A stretch of 64,000 nt of DNA, from contig NW_023503555.1 of assembly GCF_014529535.1 (NCBI RefSeq), forward strand, positions 7,254,001 through 7,318,000. Reading direction: 5' to 3'. The notes under the pieces are model-generated. The model worked only from the letters and a program-made list of their open reading frames with translations, was not told the origin of the DNA and searched no databases. Positions 1 to 14,472 of the stretch are shown piece by piece. Source of the stretch: Bradysia coprophila (taxonomy: Eukaryota > Arthropoda > Insecta > Diptera > Sciaridae). Position 1 is the stretch's first letter. Each line of letters begins with the position of its first letter. A program made the position numbers and the translations under genes.

Positions 1-3000
1 TCCACATGTGAAGACTAGAAAGTTGAAATTGTTGTCTCATACGCCAGCATGTTGTCAGGGAACCCATATATCCTGTCTCTTTTTTTTGTCGAGCTTTTCG
101 ACCCATTCTCCTTTCGCGGGCGAGATGGAATTTATTTATAGAACATAACTGATGTTGAGAAAAGTAATAGAATCAATCTTCCAATTATTTAATTCCACTA
201 AAATAGGCTCGGGTGCAGAAACACTTTCGTCTTAACTCCATCAAAAAACTGAATTGAATTTAATTTAGCCGCAGCAGAGACAGGTCAATCGGGTTTTTTA
301 TGTGAAGAGTTCCATGTAAAAGTCTTAGAATGAACCACACACAACTACGTTACCTTTCAGAAACGGGTAGTCATCTGTTGTCGACAATGATGACAAAAAT
401 AAACAATAATCTCTGACCTGACCGCTGTTCTCTTATACAGCGAAAGTTATGGTAAAACTAAAGAAGTACAAGATTTGATATCACTAAGCACTGAGCAATA
501 CTTAAAACAAACGAAGTCCTAGATTTAGTCATAACATAATGATACTCTTGCCGTTTATAAAAGGGTTACAATGTGACTTATCACCAGTCCAAACACAAAC
601 AATTCTGCATTCTAGGATAGCAGTTCCGATCATTTTATTGGATATTGAAATGAGCTCCTTTAAGGACAGATAATAATTTCAGTTATGTGTCAGGTTGATG
701 CATCCTATCGGGTCTAAATTTTTAAGTAAATTAAATACAGAAAAAATGGGACTCAAGTGATCTTGGAAGTGTTGTCGCAGCACATTTTTCTGCAGAAATG
801 CAGATGTAATCTGATGGAGAAATGGAACATCAGCATGCTGGCGTGAAAGCAGCCACTTAAGTAATTCGTGCAATCAGAAACCTTTGTCAATTTTTATGAA
901 CGAACTGAGTGGAACTGAGGTGGAACATATCCACATAAGCTAATGTCTAAATGGTGTGGCTGTACGATTTCTAAATGGGAAGTTGGATCTGGCGATGTGG
1001 ATTTGTTTCGTCATAAAAAACAAATATTTTTTGGATGGCAAGGCATCATCTCGCATAACATAGTCAGGCATGTTGCGTAAATTCGATGGCTATAAGTCTT
1101 TCAAATTTTTTTGTTTGTGTCACGTGATTCAGCACGAGAAACTGTGGAACGGAATTCTTTTCTAGAAGCTGGAAAACCGCTTTTTCTTAAAAGCTTTATT
1201 TTTTATTCGTATTCTAGATTTATGTCGTTCTTGCGGTAATGAGACAGAGTTTCCTTATAACTGATCGTTCCTTATTGATCTTTCAACTTTCAAGTTATGA
1301 AATCTCAGTAGTCAATATCTCATTATCCTCCGACTAAGCTGGTCAGAAGGTTTTAAAATTCAGCGTTAGTTATCTCAGTCGTTTCTAAAAATAAAGTAAA
1401 ATCCAAATGAGCCTAGGACTTGGAGGTGGATTGCGAATAAGTGATGATCGGTGGTCAAAAATTACACCCAGAATGAAAGACGACTGAGCATCAGGAAGTG
1501 AGTTAACACGAATGGTCATATATTGCTCAGTTAGTTATCAAAATTAAAAACATTGTTCAATGAAAGGCTGGTCAATCAATATTTGACTTTCTATTTTTCA
1601 AACAGAAAAACTATTTTCCAGGAAAAAAATTTGAATTTTTCATGCTCGGCCCCATTCGACAAAGAAAAAATTTCAAAATCGTAAAGCGAGCGAGACGATT
1701 TTTCCTGACACAGCGGGCCGCACAAAACATTTCCGAAAAGAAATTCGACTTCCTCATTTAAACCTAATTCAGCCACACCATTTTTATTGGTCTCAAGCTA
1801 ATGCTAATCCATCACCAGCGGTTTCAACTAAATTTTAATTACTCTTCCACCTACATACGTTTTAGGGTTTGAATTGTAAAATAAATATTTGCATGCAATA
1901 CAACAGGGACTAAAATAAGGATCTTTTTCGGTGTAGCCAGATCTTGTCAGGGGCCCATGTTTTTGCTCTGAAGGGGCCAAATTTTCATAAATCTGTCTAT
2001 TATTAGTAAGTCATAGACTGACCCACCAGAATTTATCCAAAATAGACAGATTTATATAAATCTGTCTATTATTAGTGAAACATAGACTGACACACCAGAA
2101 TTTATCCAAAGTAGACAGATTTTCATAAGTCGCACTTTTCGGGTCATAGGTATGAATTTTTTTTAAATACTGACTTTTGATGATACAAAAACAGTAACTC
2201 TTAAAGTATAAGTGAATCTTTTTTTCGAGCAAATACATATTTAGGTATATAAAAACATTTAAAGGAAAAATGCGACGCAGGTGAAATTTTTAAATTTCTT
2301 AGTTTGGCTACAGGCAATCTTCTGACCAGAAGTAGTTTTAATTCTTCGGGTTCTGGTGAAGACGTTTCTTTCAGCGCAGCGGAAAGAACTGACCGGTAAA
2401 TATCAAGATAGATCTGCAAACTTGAAGTTAGAATTTTTGCGTGGTAATTCGAACTTTGGAACTTATGACCGCTAATGGTGTCGCATTCTGCGTCTGAACT
2501 CAAATGATTAACGAATGATTCGGTTTTCGTCTTCAATTTGTTGAGTTCAACATGCTTCGATTTATTGCATGGTGATTGGAGCCATAGGGGGAGTTCAAAT
2601 GCTGTAAATAAACTCCTCATTTAGAAAAACGGTTTCGCCACAAATACAGTGAAAATTCTGTGGTGGCAAATGTCGACAGCAGTGTCGCCACTTTAAGGGG
2701 CACTGTCGCCAATTGCCTACACACTTGTTCCTTACTTTAGTCCCTGCAATACAATACACCCGTCACCAATTTGACGAAGACAAAAACAAAATATTATTTC
2801 GCTTGGTTCATCAGAATCGAATTTTTTTTTCTTGCAAGTTTTTTGTCTGTCTCGCATATGAATTTTGTACAAAAAACAAATTGCTGGTAATGACGACGTC
2901 AGCCCACCTTATTTCGAATTAAATTTAGCTACCAACCAACAATTATACCTTCTCTAGACGGTTAGTATGTTCACACGCAAGGCAGTTAGAAAAACAAGGA

Positions 3001-3135
3001 AAATCCGAAGAAAAAAAAGAAAATTTTGTGCCATCCAACTGACCATGTACTTCAGTAAACAAAATAATTTCCAACAAAAAAAAAATCGCAAATTTCAACA
3101 CTAAGAGACCATGCATGCATTCTAGCAAACGTTAC
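1..3135. other. Region 3' of the SNRK exons, no gene recognised
   Basis: The SNRK reading frame leaves its fifth exon at a good splice donor at 3135, so the remaining exons should lie to the left. None was recognised here, and the short open frames look like chance AT-rich ORFs. This stretch is therefore probably intron. It contains the tandem palindrome at 1989-2123 and, around 340-560, a member of a dispersed family also seen near 34.9 kb and 45.9 kb. Around 2630-2710 there is a run of GTCGCCA-like words. Confidence 0.5.
1989..2123. repeat. Tandem pair of 65 bp units with inverted ends
   Basis: Two near-identical units, 1989-2053 and 2058-2123, stand side by side. Each starts AAATCTGTCTA and ends TAGACAGATTT, so each has its own 11 bp inverted termini. 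The interiors differ at only a few bases. This could be a miniature element duplicated in tandem, or a satellite seed. Confidence 0.8.
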
Positions 3136-4551
<1,416 letters not shown>

Positions 4552-4864
4552 TTAACAAGTTTGTCTTTACGATGGAAGGAAGCTCGGTGTAAAGAGATCG
4601 TGATCTTCGTAAAAGATTCCTGAGATCAAATGATTAGTAACTTGAACGAGCGTACACGAGACTCTGCTGTTCAATATCAATATTACAAATTGTTGGTCTT
4701 CTTTTCGAAAGGAAGATTTTTTCGGTGAAAATTGATCAAAAATCTTTTGAACAAGAGTGGAACAACTCATGTTCTGTTAGGGTGTGTCTCAATTGTATGG
4801 AGAAAATTAGGGGCTCGAAATTGTTAGGTCCTATACTTTTTCGAACAAATAAGTTGTTTGTTCA

Positions 4865-5088
4865 ATGGGAACCTTATTGGAGTCAATTTAGGGTGACCAG
4901 AAATTCGTCGTAACATAGAATCGCATGTTCTTGGAACTTCTAATACTCCAAGCCACACACCGAACATATCAACAAAGCGCTTCAAAATCTGCAGTGGCGT
5001 GGGGCTTGGAGTATTGACAAGCCGGAAACTAGCGATTCTACTCTCCAAATATCCGGCCACCCTAAATTGATTCGAATAAAGTTCCCAT
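4865..5088. mobile_element. Inverted-repeat element, MITE-like
   Basis: Arms beginning ATGGGAAC(C/T)TTATT are found at 4865 and, in reverse complement, ending at 5088. They stay similar for about 100 bp (AATCAATTTAGGGTG, TAGAATCGC and AATACTCCAAGCC in both), with mismatches. A foldback of about 224 bp is consistent with an old miniature inverted-repeat element. Confidence 0.7.
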
Positions 5089-5129
5089 AGAGCAAAAATT
5101 TATATTTTCGTCAAAGAGAACTGAGAAGG

Positions 5130-5257
5130 TACAGTGAACGACATCTCAAATGTCTCACTGTCAAATTTTTCTGAGAATTTTATTGTGTCATTGCAAATTC
5201 ACAATGACATTCTCTGAAAAAAATGACAGTGAGACATTTGAGATGTCGTTCACTGTA
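5130..5257. mobile_element. Foldback MITE with TACAGTG ends
   Basis: The left arm TACAGTGAACGACATCTCAA returns as its exact reverse complement at the right end. The arms are nearly perfect for about 55 bp around a short loop. TA is present at both edges, as expected for Tc1/mariner-type target sites. It belongs with the other TACAGT-ended foldbacks in this window (6535, 30960, 52149). Confidence 0.8.
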
Positions 5258-6534
5258 AGATAATATATCACGAGAAAGTAGCAATGTATCGGAGAAGGGT
5301 GGAGGAGCAAGTAAAATTTCCCATGATGGCTCATTTGATCATCTGATAATACAGCTCGTTTCCAAATACGGAAAACCACATAAGTATCAAAACACTAGGG
5401 ACAAACAGGCTCGAAAAAGTCCTTTGGTTGTAAAAAAAAATTGTAAAAGCCGATCGTTGCTTTTCATTCTAACAAAAAATAAAAAGATCCTCGGCCATCG
5501 TTCAAAAGCCCATAGAACGGTCCGGGCTTGCAAAACACACTTCTATTGGTTGAAAGGTGAAAACATCAGTGCCAATTTTTAGCAAATATAAATCGTTCCC
5601 GGGCTGCAACATTTAACTGTGGTTAATGCCTAATTGGTTAGACTAGACAAATAAAATGCATTCCCATAGACGGCATCGCTGCTAATTAAATTTAAATTAA
5701 CGTAAAGTTAAGTGAAGCAAGTGAACTGGAAATTTCTTGGCGGTTACCTCACTTTCATTCTCTGGTGTATGGTGGCCGTATGTAATTGATTACTCTAATT
5801 TTTCTTCTTATTTACGAATTGTAAAAATCGAATAAATTTTGCAACAACCAACAAAGAAAGCCAATTTAAAATTATACATTTTTCATTAACAACAAAGAAG
5901 AAAATTTGATTCATTTCTTTGTTGTGTGTACACGACGCAACGCACTGTAAACTTTTCATTCTTTTTCTTGTGCGCGTCTTTTTAGTGTGTTATTCGTAAA
6001 ATTGATGGGCGATAAAAATGTTTATAAATTTTGAAAGAATTCGACTTCAACAAAATTCAGACATAGACAGTCTGACCCCGAAACTATTTTTTTTTTCGCT
6101 TCGCTTGTTTACAAACGTTACTTCATTCTTATGCTGACCATTGTAATCTATCGAAACGAAATGTGAATTTTACGTACATTTTCACTTGGCTCGGCAAAGT
6201 TAAATCAATAAATTTTCGAATAGCTGATGATCATGTTTCGTAAAATAAACATGTGATTGATGCGTCAACGGCAAAAGCTGTGTAAGCAAAGACAAGTTCT
6301 ATTTGATTTCACATGATCAGGCAGGTAGTATTTTACAGACATTTGTAGATTAAAAATTCAAGTTTTCGTTTACAATCATAAAATAAAACGACGACAAAAA
6401 TCACTATGAAAATGGAGCTGTACAGGAAACGGATGTACCACGCGCATTGATGGTCAATTATTTTCTTTTCATAAATTTACGTTTTTTTTTTGTTGAGATC
6501 GACGGTCCTATTTTAATCAGGAATAATTCAACAA

Positions 6535-6701
6535 TACAGTCAACGACTTTGAAATAAGTGACGCATTTTGTTCCAGCTGTTTTTCAGCTGATGGTTGCTA
6601 GTGTTAGTGAGAAAACCGTTTAAAACGTAAAAACATATTTTTTTGCATGAGTGGATCAGCTGAAACGAAATGTGTCACTTATTTCAAAGTCGCCGACTGT
6701 A
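6535..6701. mobile_element. Foldback MITE with TACAGTC ends
   Basis: The ends are TACAGTCAACGACTTTGAAA and its near-reverse complement TTTCAAAGTCGCCGACTGTA. The arms continue through AATAAGTGACGCATTTTG with few mismatches. CAGCTG words flank the centre, as in the element at 30960-31193. TA bounds both ends. Confidence 0.8.
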
Positions 6702-6753
6702 GTACACATGTGAAGTTTTGTTAGAACATCAGTCCTAAGAGATTAAAACAATT

Positions 6754-6866
6754 ATGGCCAGTTCATCTCGCCTATGCATATGCGACATATGCGAGCATGA
6801 ACTGGCCATAATGGCCAGTTCATCTCGCCTATGCATATGCGACATATGCGAGCATGAACTGGCCAT
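6754..6866. repeat. Exact tandem duplication of a 56 bp palindromic unit
   Basis: Units 6754-6809 and 6811-6866 appear identical and are separated by one A. Each begins ATGGCCAGTTCAT and ends ATGAACTGGCCAT, a 13 bp perfect inverted repeat. The core contains overlapping TATGCATA/CATATG palindromes flanked by TCGC/GCGA. Confidence 0.9.
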
Positions 6867-7754
6867 TACAAAAATTGTGTTGAAATGTTAGTCATTTTTA
6901 TGTAACACACCGACCCTGCTATATTAATAGGATTTGCGAACTTTCGTACTACGAAACATTTTGGTTCTAATTTTTTAATTCAATTTTTCTTGCTAATTTG
7001 CATCTCTAACTTTTTCGGTCTCGTGTTCGATGTTTATAGTAAAATAATTGAAAATCATTGAAAGTGCTAAAAAATATGCGATCTCGATTGTTGACTCGCT
7101 TTATTTACAAATATGCGGAAAGATACCGATGTTATTGACGACTTACAGTCATCGATGTGATATTTGGAGTAAATACCTGAACCATTTTTATCGTTGTAAA
7201 CAATTTGGTTTAGATAAATGCAATGAATTTTTATCTGATTTTTGCGTATTAATAAACATAGCTGAGATGACTACATTTACATCGACCTGTCACTAAATCG
7301 GATTTAAAAAAATCTTAATCGTTAAAACTCGAAAATTCCTGTTTCAAAAGAGAGATTTTCTTCAGTGGGGTTTAAAATTGTGACATGTTCAAATGGAAAT
7401 GCTTTAACCGATAGGCCACAGGGAGTGAAACGTGAAATTTAACATGTTTTCTGTTTTGGGAGAGGTTCTGGCTCGTAAATGAGACCACACAAATTTTTTT
7501 ACAACAAATGAAAACCTAGATTTCTTATTTTAATATGTCATTATTGTTGCGAGCGCGTGCCTAACCAAAATTCAGAAAATGAAAGTCTAGATTTTCATTT
7601 GTTCAACGAAAATGTTGTTTAATCCGATGCAAACCAAAACAACTCCAAAATTATAAAACTTGTCGAATGTCACTTTTCCCTTACTTATTTTCGTGTATTT
7701 GATTCTCAAAATTCTTGAAAATTCTCGAAATTCTTCATTCGATATATGGGTAAT

Positions 7755-8900
7755 TCCATGGTTAGTTGCGTTACAAATTTCGTTATCTGTGAGTCATAAA
7801 GTTTATTGTGTTGGCTATGTTTTGCGGTAACAAAACAGTCTATAAATTTTCTAATACTCAGGAGACATAGGGCTTTCATACCAACAAGAATTGGAATTTT
7901 TAGCCTGCGAAGTGTGACTTGTGTGATCGCAAAAGTCGGCGGTTAGTTGCGTTACACGTTTGTGACTTTTCGAAATATTTTCACCAAATAAAAACTAATT
8001 TAAGTAAACTTTTTTTCCCCTAAAAGCTATGGTCAAGACGCGCAGTTTAAGCTCAATATGAAATTTGGGAAAGGTATGTCTAAAAAAGTGATATTTTTCG
8101 GAGGTCATAAATAGCCAGCAACTTTTTTTTCCACTACTGGTGGTTGTTACCCCACAGAAAATGTTGCTTTGGCTCAAAACCGGTTAAAAAAAGTTGTTAC
8201 AAAGTTTTTCGAGATAACCTCGACGAGTTAAAATTCGAGGATGACTTTGATCACCGCTGGAAAGCTGTTTTCACCTACTTTAGTCACCCAACTAACCTGA
8301 TTGACTCAAAGTTATTTTTCTCGTGAAGTCATATGCTGTAGCTTTCGAATGACACCGATTTTCAGTTTTTATTTGAAAAAATGTAATTTCGGCAACGCTT
8401 GGGTTGAAGTGATTTTACCTTACTTCAAAGCAGAATGACCCAAAAAACTTCAAAAAATTTTAATTTTGTGTCATTTGGTGCAATTGTGGAATTATAGCGT
8501 TCACATCTACAGGAAAGCAAATTTACAAAAATCATTTGAGATTTATTGAGAATATCTCGGAATGTCGAATACAAACAAACACTTTTTGGTCATATTTCCC
8601 CGAGACCACATTTTACAATGACCTCATATTGGTGTCAAACTACGCGTCTTGTCAAAAGCTTTCAGCAAAAAAAAAAAGTTTAGTGAAATCGGTTCAGGTT
8701 TCGTGAAATTACCTAGAATTTTCAAAAATTTGCTGAAAACAAGCATACATTTTTATGGTGGTATCTCCCCGAGATTTTTGGCCACCAACCTAATATGGGG
8801 CTTAAACGACGCGTCTGGTCAACAGCTGTCAAGGAAAAAAAAGTTTGCCGAAATCGCATTTCAATTGGTGAAAATATTTCGAACAGTCACAAATTAGCTG
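7755..8900. repeat. Degenerate repeat cluster with direct and inverted copies
   Basis: GGTTAGTTGCGTTAC occurs near 7760 and 7940. Blocks at about 8600-8750 and 8760-8900 share the order CCCCGAGA, ...ACGCGTCT..GTCAA..., AAAAAAAGTTT and GAAATCG. The segment near 8030-8050 is the reverse complement of the GCTTAAAC...CGCGTCT..TC word. Small ORFs here follow the repeat and are not taken as genes. Confidence 0.5.
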
Positions 8901-9361
8901 GAATTACCCATATACTTCCAAATACTTCGAAATTCTCGAAGTTCTAAATCAGGAACTTTCAAAAATTGAAATTCTTCAAATTCCTGAAACTCTTTTTGAT
9001 AAGTTGTACTGGAAGAGATTGGGATTTTCAGAGGAATAGATTTATCGAGCGACATATTCTGATACGAAATATTTGCTGACAAAAGTTCATCTGACCCGAC
9101 GACAACGACGTGAAACACGAACGGTGAACTTTGCTTAATATCTTCCTATATAGAATGATTTATGATTAAACTAATGAAGTAGAAGATTGACAATCTGTCG
9201 AAAATTAGTATATTAAAAGAAGTAGTAGATTCGACTCATTTACCATGTGAGAAAAGTTATATCGAGCGAAGCGGATTTAGTGATTCGTCGGTTGAATTGA
9301 ATGAGAGGCTATACATATACAAAAAATCTGAAGCAATTTATAAACGGTCTGCTATCCGTAA

Positions 9362-9506
9362 GGCCCAAAATATACGAGCAATTTTTCGTTTATGGGATCG
9401 ACAATTATGCTCCTTTTTTATTGTTATCCGATATTCACTACAGGTCAACGGAAAACGCTGCATAATTGTCGACGTCGTGAATGAAAAATTGCTCGTGTTT
9501 TCGGCC
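9362..9506. mobile_element. Foldback element of about 145 bp
   Basis: The left arm (ACGAGCAATTTTTCGTT ... TCGACAATTATGC) recurs reverse-complemented in the right arm (GCATAATTGTCGA ... GAAAAATTGCTCGTG). Arms are about 48 bp around a loop of about 48 bp. Confidence 0.75.
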
Positions 9507-11451
9507 TGAGCAAAAGCCAAGCCGGTTAGAAACTTAATGAAGGGGACACTTTTTTGAAGCCTTCTTCGTCACTTTCAATTTTACGTCCCGTTAATAATCT
9601 ACATTCTTAATTGCAAGAGCAATTTGGGAGTTTTCATTCTATTTCAGGGAATTCGGGATGTGCTACACACCTGTCAGGTGTATAAAAAAAGAGTTTGTCC
9701 GTGAAACTATTTCAATGTTGATAAGTTTTACATTTTAAAAATTAGTATTGTAAATCCAATCACATTCTTGTCAACAGCGCGCGGTGACAATAATACGAAC
9801 AAGATAAGATAAAGTTTTTGCCTCATCAAATCACTGTTTTTCTTGGATAACAAAAAGTTAATGACATCCAGCGCACAACTAACTTTCAAAAAAGAAAAAG
9901 TTGTTGTGTCCGTGTTCGTGGTTTTTCTAAATTCGATTATAAAAATTCGAAATTATGTTGCCTCGTGTTCCGGCCTACCACTTTATGCGATAGAAAATTG
10001 AGCAATTTATCATGAATGTTAACAGATTTAAAATCGCGAAACGTTCACATTAATGACTTAATTGCTGGAAATACGTTTTCAAGTTCTGTAAACGTAAATT
10101 TTTTTTTAATTCAAAATCTATTTAAAAAAGAAAAAGAATCTTTTTATGCTTCGGTGTAACTAAAAATAAAATTCATTATTCATTCATTCAGAATATTTTT
10201 GGCCACGAAAGCTGAAAAAAAAGCGCGACACAGACAACGAACGTCATTGAAGATATAGAAGAATTTATAATAACAAAATCTTCATGATTGGCAAAAAAAA
10301 AAGAAATCGCCAAATAGCTGTAAGCAATGTTGTGCGAATGCGAGATCAGAACATGGAACAGTTTAACATAATTAATATTCAGATAAAGATTTTGTCTTTG
10401 CGATGAAGGACATCGCTTCAACAGCGTTACATGGCAAAATTAAATTCAACTATAAAATTGATGAGATATTTAAATAATTTATAATTATGAGACTCGCATT
10501 ATTACTGTTCAACCAGTCAAAAAGTTGTCATCTAATTCTGTAAATTTTCTAAATACCTCACTACTACTCGTAGAATCCATAACGCGTAATATGTTACTTA
10601 ATCAACTTAAATCAAGGTCAAAATTCTTTCAAAATTTTCGATAATTTCAATTCCTAAACCCTTGAGACCCTCTCCTCCTAAATGTTGAACGAAATTTGCA
10701 TACAGCCTTAGACCAACATTTTGACAAAAAAAATGCATTTAACGCTTGCTGCTCACTGATGTAACATAAAATTACTAAAATTATCGTTGAACACATTGAC
10801 CGAGGATTTTATAAAAATGGTCTGATTGATCACAATATCCGATTTTAATGTTAAAATGTTAACGGATTTTCGAACAAATGTGGAGTTTAACTTCCTCGTA
10901 CAGACTGTTATTTAATCTGTTATCGTAAAAACTTGATGAAGAGATGATAAAACTGTTGAAGTCATAGATTTTGCATCAACCAGTTGAAATTACTTAGATC
11001 AATTCACGGTCAGGTAATTTTGAAAAGTAGAAGCAATTATCCGTTCCAATTACGAAACATATTTTGAAAGATTTGTAAATAGTCCAACCTCAAGTCGAGC
11101 GACGCTGGTTGTTGTTAATTATAAGTGAAGAAGTAACTAGTGGCGAGGGCCACCCAGCGATGTTAGCTGAATTGCGTTCATCTATTCCTTTTCATGCAAA
11201 GAAAAAAGATGGATTCGAGACAATGAACAAGGGGTGCGAAAAAGGGGGTGCATCCAATCATGATATGGAAACATTGCATCGTTAAAATCTCCTACGTTCA
11301 TGTCTTCTTATGTTCAAGTCAAGTCAAATCAACCTGTTGAAATTACTTAGATCAAAAGAAGCAGCGAGTCAATGTTATATTACAGTCTGTGAAAGGATAA
11401 ATAGACAAGTGGGTGGATGGTGGTAGTCTACCACTGGTAGATGTGGAAATA

Positions 11452-11690
11452 CACAGTTAGAGACAGTGAAATTTCAGCTGATTCACATAAACAATCAAAA
11501 CTATATTTGGGCACCATTTTGTAATAACCAAGTTTCTACCATTTAAAAAATGTCTTTAAACATGGTTATTGCAAAATGCTGCTGATTTACGTCTTTATAC
11601 GGTTGAAACAGCTGCACGCACTCGCGTGGTAGTGGTAAAACAGCTGAAGCTAATTTATGCTGAAATTTAACTGCCTCTGCCATTTTTAAA
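11452..11690. mobile_element. Degenerate foldback related to the CAGCTG-core family
   Basis: Left CACAGTTAGAGACAGTGAAATTTCAGCTG and the right end AGCTGAAGC..TTTATGCTGAAATTTAACTGCC are imperfect inverted copies. The interior word GCACGCACTCGCGTGGTAGTG matches the interior of the element at 30960-31193, so the two are relatives. Ends are poorly defined. Confidence 0.6.
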
Positions 11691-11789
11691 TTTGAACACA
11701 AAACATGAACGAAACCAAAGTTAAATGTGCAACGATTTCGTAAACTGCACGTGTCTCCATAAAATGTAGCACAATGATTTTTACACCAT

Positions 11790-12055
11790 CGTGGATCGAA
11801 AATCGTCCACGGTATAAAAGATGAACAGACTCGTGTTCGTGTGTTTATTGACCTCGACTTCGCCTCGGATCAACACAATTCACACAAACACTGGGCTTTT
11901 CAACTTCTGGTCCCTTGTTATGTAACAGCATTTTACAAACCGGTGATGCCGATGTCCAGTTTACGTGTGAATTTTTGTTGATCTGAGGCGAAGTCGAGCT
12001 CAATAAACCAACGAAAACGAGTCTCGATTCGATGAAAAGACCGATTTTCGACCCG
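11790..12055. mobile_element. Foldback of the GACCTCG..GCCTCGGATCAAC family
   Basis: The left arm (GGATCGAAAATCG, TTTATTGACCTCGACTTCGCC, TCGGATCAAC) recurs reverse-complemented in the right arm (GTTGATCTGAGGCGAAGTCG, CGATTTTCGACCC). Arms are about 115 bp. The same signature occurs at 14110-14200 and 24309-24417, making it a dispersed family. Confidence 0.75.
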
Positions 12056-12771
12056 CAAGCATGTAAATGACAATTTCATTGTTGAGTGCACTATCTGGAC
12101 GGTACGTGTCCACATAAAATAGAGACGAACATGTCAGTAGGAAGGTATGTTAAACCTACGCTTTTTAACTGCGCTGTTGGAAAATTATTATTGGAAATGT
12201 AGTCGAATACAGGGTTTTGAAAAGCATTACAATAAAAGCAATTGAAGGGCAATTACTATTCTAGGCCATAAGTGTACATCGTATTTTAGATTGAGTGGTT
12301 TATTGTTAACTGATATGAGGTACACACGGACGGTATAATTGACCTTAGATTATCTCTGTTTCGTTGTACCTTGTGGAAATAGATTTTTGATATGATTCGA
12401 GAGATCAATCCATCATATGAAGTATGAGGACCGAGTGTAAATGAAATATTTAATTTTATGGCAAACATTTGATGACCCCATCACCCAATATTCTTTGTGC
12501 TGCAAACGGAGAAAGGGTTGAATTGTATTTATTTTGTCAGCACTCCACAAATAATAAACTGGCAGCTGTCCTACTTTTAAAATGTCTATATAATACAAAC
12601 GAACAAAATATACGTACCCCTGTGCCTGCACCGACACAATGACAAGAGAAAAATAACATTTTCGCAATAGATGAAATTGAATAGCAGTTCAAACACCTTT
12701 TCAAATTTATTTTCAAACTTTTTTTTTTTAAATCGAAACGTTTCCAGGACAAACGTTATGTAAAAGGCAAA

Positions 12772-12809
12772 ATAATATTCAGTTTGATTGACGTCAAACA
12801 GAATATTAT
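12772..12809. repeat. Short near-perfect palindrome centred on TGACGTCA
   Basis: ATAATATTC and GAATATTAT flank GTTTGA-TTGACGTCAAAC. The centre contains the CRE-like octamer TGACGTCA. It may be a degenerate element or chance. Confidence 0.5.
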
Positions 12810-14109
12810 ATGGAAAAGAGTGGAAGAACTTTTTGTTGTTGTTGTCATCATAAAATTATGCTACTCAGAATCCTATTATCATTATTATGATGAATAACCC
12901 GAGATGGGGGTATACCTTGATTTTTCAGCATAAATGATATTTTTAGAATATTGTGTGCGCTACCCGTTACACACCGGAAGTATTATCACATTTTTATATA
13001 GATTTATATATAAACGTAAACAACTAATGGCATCCGAATTAAAAATAGAATTGAAAATTATACACTTGACCACGAACCGTATTTTATTTATAAAATTATT
13101 ACGGAGAGTCTTTCTGGTATATAAATGTCTAGATGGTTTATCTGTTTCGGCTATTTCAGTAACTAAATGTGATGCATTTGGATAATAAAAAAAAACAACA
13201 AAAACACAGGAACACGGAAGGGGAAGAAGATAAAAGCATTAGAATCACATTGCTTAGCAGGTATATTAACAAAGTGGACAATATCTTCTTTATTGAGGTA
13301 TTATCAGTCGTACATTCGTGTGGCGCTGTTGTTCGAAACAAATGATTTTTTGCTAAATATAAACACAAAAGTTTTGAATGGAAAGTAGGCACAGAGTTTG
13401 GAAATGTTGCAAAAACAATGATACACTAAATAAGGTAAAGTGAACGTTAATTTCGCTTTCGCACGTCAAACCTGAATGGTGATAGGATATCATATGAATG
13501 ACCTAATAGATAGCTACCCCTTTACGACACAGAAGAAACTTTTCTATTCCAAAATGGATTAAAATTAGTGAATTAATTACAGTGCATGTCTCATCAAATT
13601 TATTTTTAATTTAGAGTGAACGTGTCAGTAGTTTGAAGACGCACATTGCTCGTAGTGACTTTAATACAATATTTGCAACCGGGTGCAAATATTCTTCAAA
13701 CGTTGCGATTGTAACACTAATCAATTCATTGTAAAATATCCACCATCCACAGCCTATCACAGTAAATCTACGATTCCTTAAGCTTCTAAGGTAAATTCAA
13801 GTAAAGGGAACCTAAATTTAATTAAATTGTTCGCCAGTATTCGCTCAATATGATTGCCCTTGAAGTACCAAGAACACTACATTAAGCGACTATGGGAGAA
13901 TTTGCTGATCTTCGAGGATGAGGGTTGCATCTGAAACCGAAAGCGTATGACATAATCCCTCTCGAAGATAAACAAACACACGTAAGGCATTTTATTGTGT
14001 ACGAGATGATATGTCAGACGCCTTCGGCTCGGTATGTAGCTTTCAAATCGTCAAAATAATCATTTTGGACCAAAAGGAACATAATCAATTACATGAGAAG
14101 GAATGGAAA

Positions 14110-14200
14110 GCTCAAAAATCCAGTTTTCGTGTGAATTTGGTTGATCCGAGGCGCAACCGAGGTCAATAAATAAAACTCACGAAAACTGGACTCTTGAACT
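14110..14200. repeat. Palindromic copy of the GACCTCG..GATCAAC family
   Basis: CCAGTTTTCGTGTGAATT at 14120 pairs with AACTCACGAAAACTGG ending at 14189. Between them are GTTGATCCGAGGC and CCGAGGTCAATAAA, the family signature. The neighbouring words CGATTTTCGACTCGCAAGCATGTAA at about 14271-14296 repeat a similar string at about 12041-12066. Confidence 0.65.
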
Positions 14201-14292
14201 TTTATCTCGATATTCATAATGGATCTTATATTTTAAGGTTGTCGAAAGTCCATGAAATTCGATGAAAAAAACGATTTTCGACTCGCAAGCAT

Positions 14293-14472
14293 GTAATAGT
14301 ATATTATTTCCGAGGTTCCAAGTTGTGTATTTTATAAGTGGGGTGTTACAGCCCGACCCGAAGGGGAGGGCTGTATTTCCCACTTGTCAAATAACAACTT
14401 GGAACCTCGTAAGTACAATGCTTTACGTGATTAGGCAATGTAAATGAAAATGAAACATACCGTAACACGTAA
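14293..14472. repeat. Hairpin repeat shared with 45592-45701
   Basis: CGAGGTTCCAAGTTGT at 14311 pairs with ACAACTTGGAACCTCG ending at 14409. The flanks (GTAATAGTATATTA on the left; AAGTACAATGCTTTACGTGA on the right, ending near CGTAACACGTAAAAT) match the reverse complement of 45592-45701. That copy lacks the interior, roughly 14330-14393. Confidence 0.8.

Noticed and set aside
2201..2620. 139-codon minus-strand ORF, considered as a 3' SNRK exon
   Set aside because: No similarity to the SNRK tail that I recognise, and no clear splice acceptor in the right phase.
8144..8897. Several 60-82 codon ORFs
   Set aside because: They fall in the degenerate repeat cluster and are Lys/Phe-rich translations of AT-rich repeats.
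12934..13185. 83-codon plus-strand ORF
   Set aside because: AT-rich codons throughout and no recognisable motif; adjacent DNA shows no promoter or splice context.
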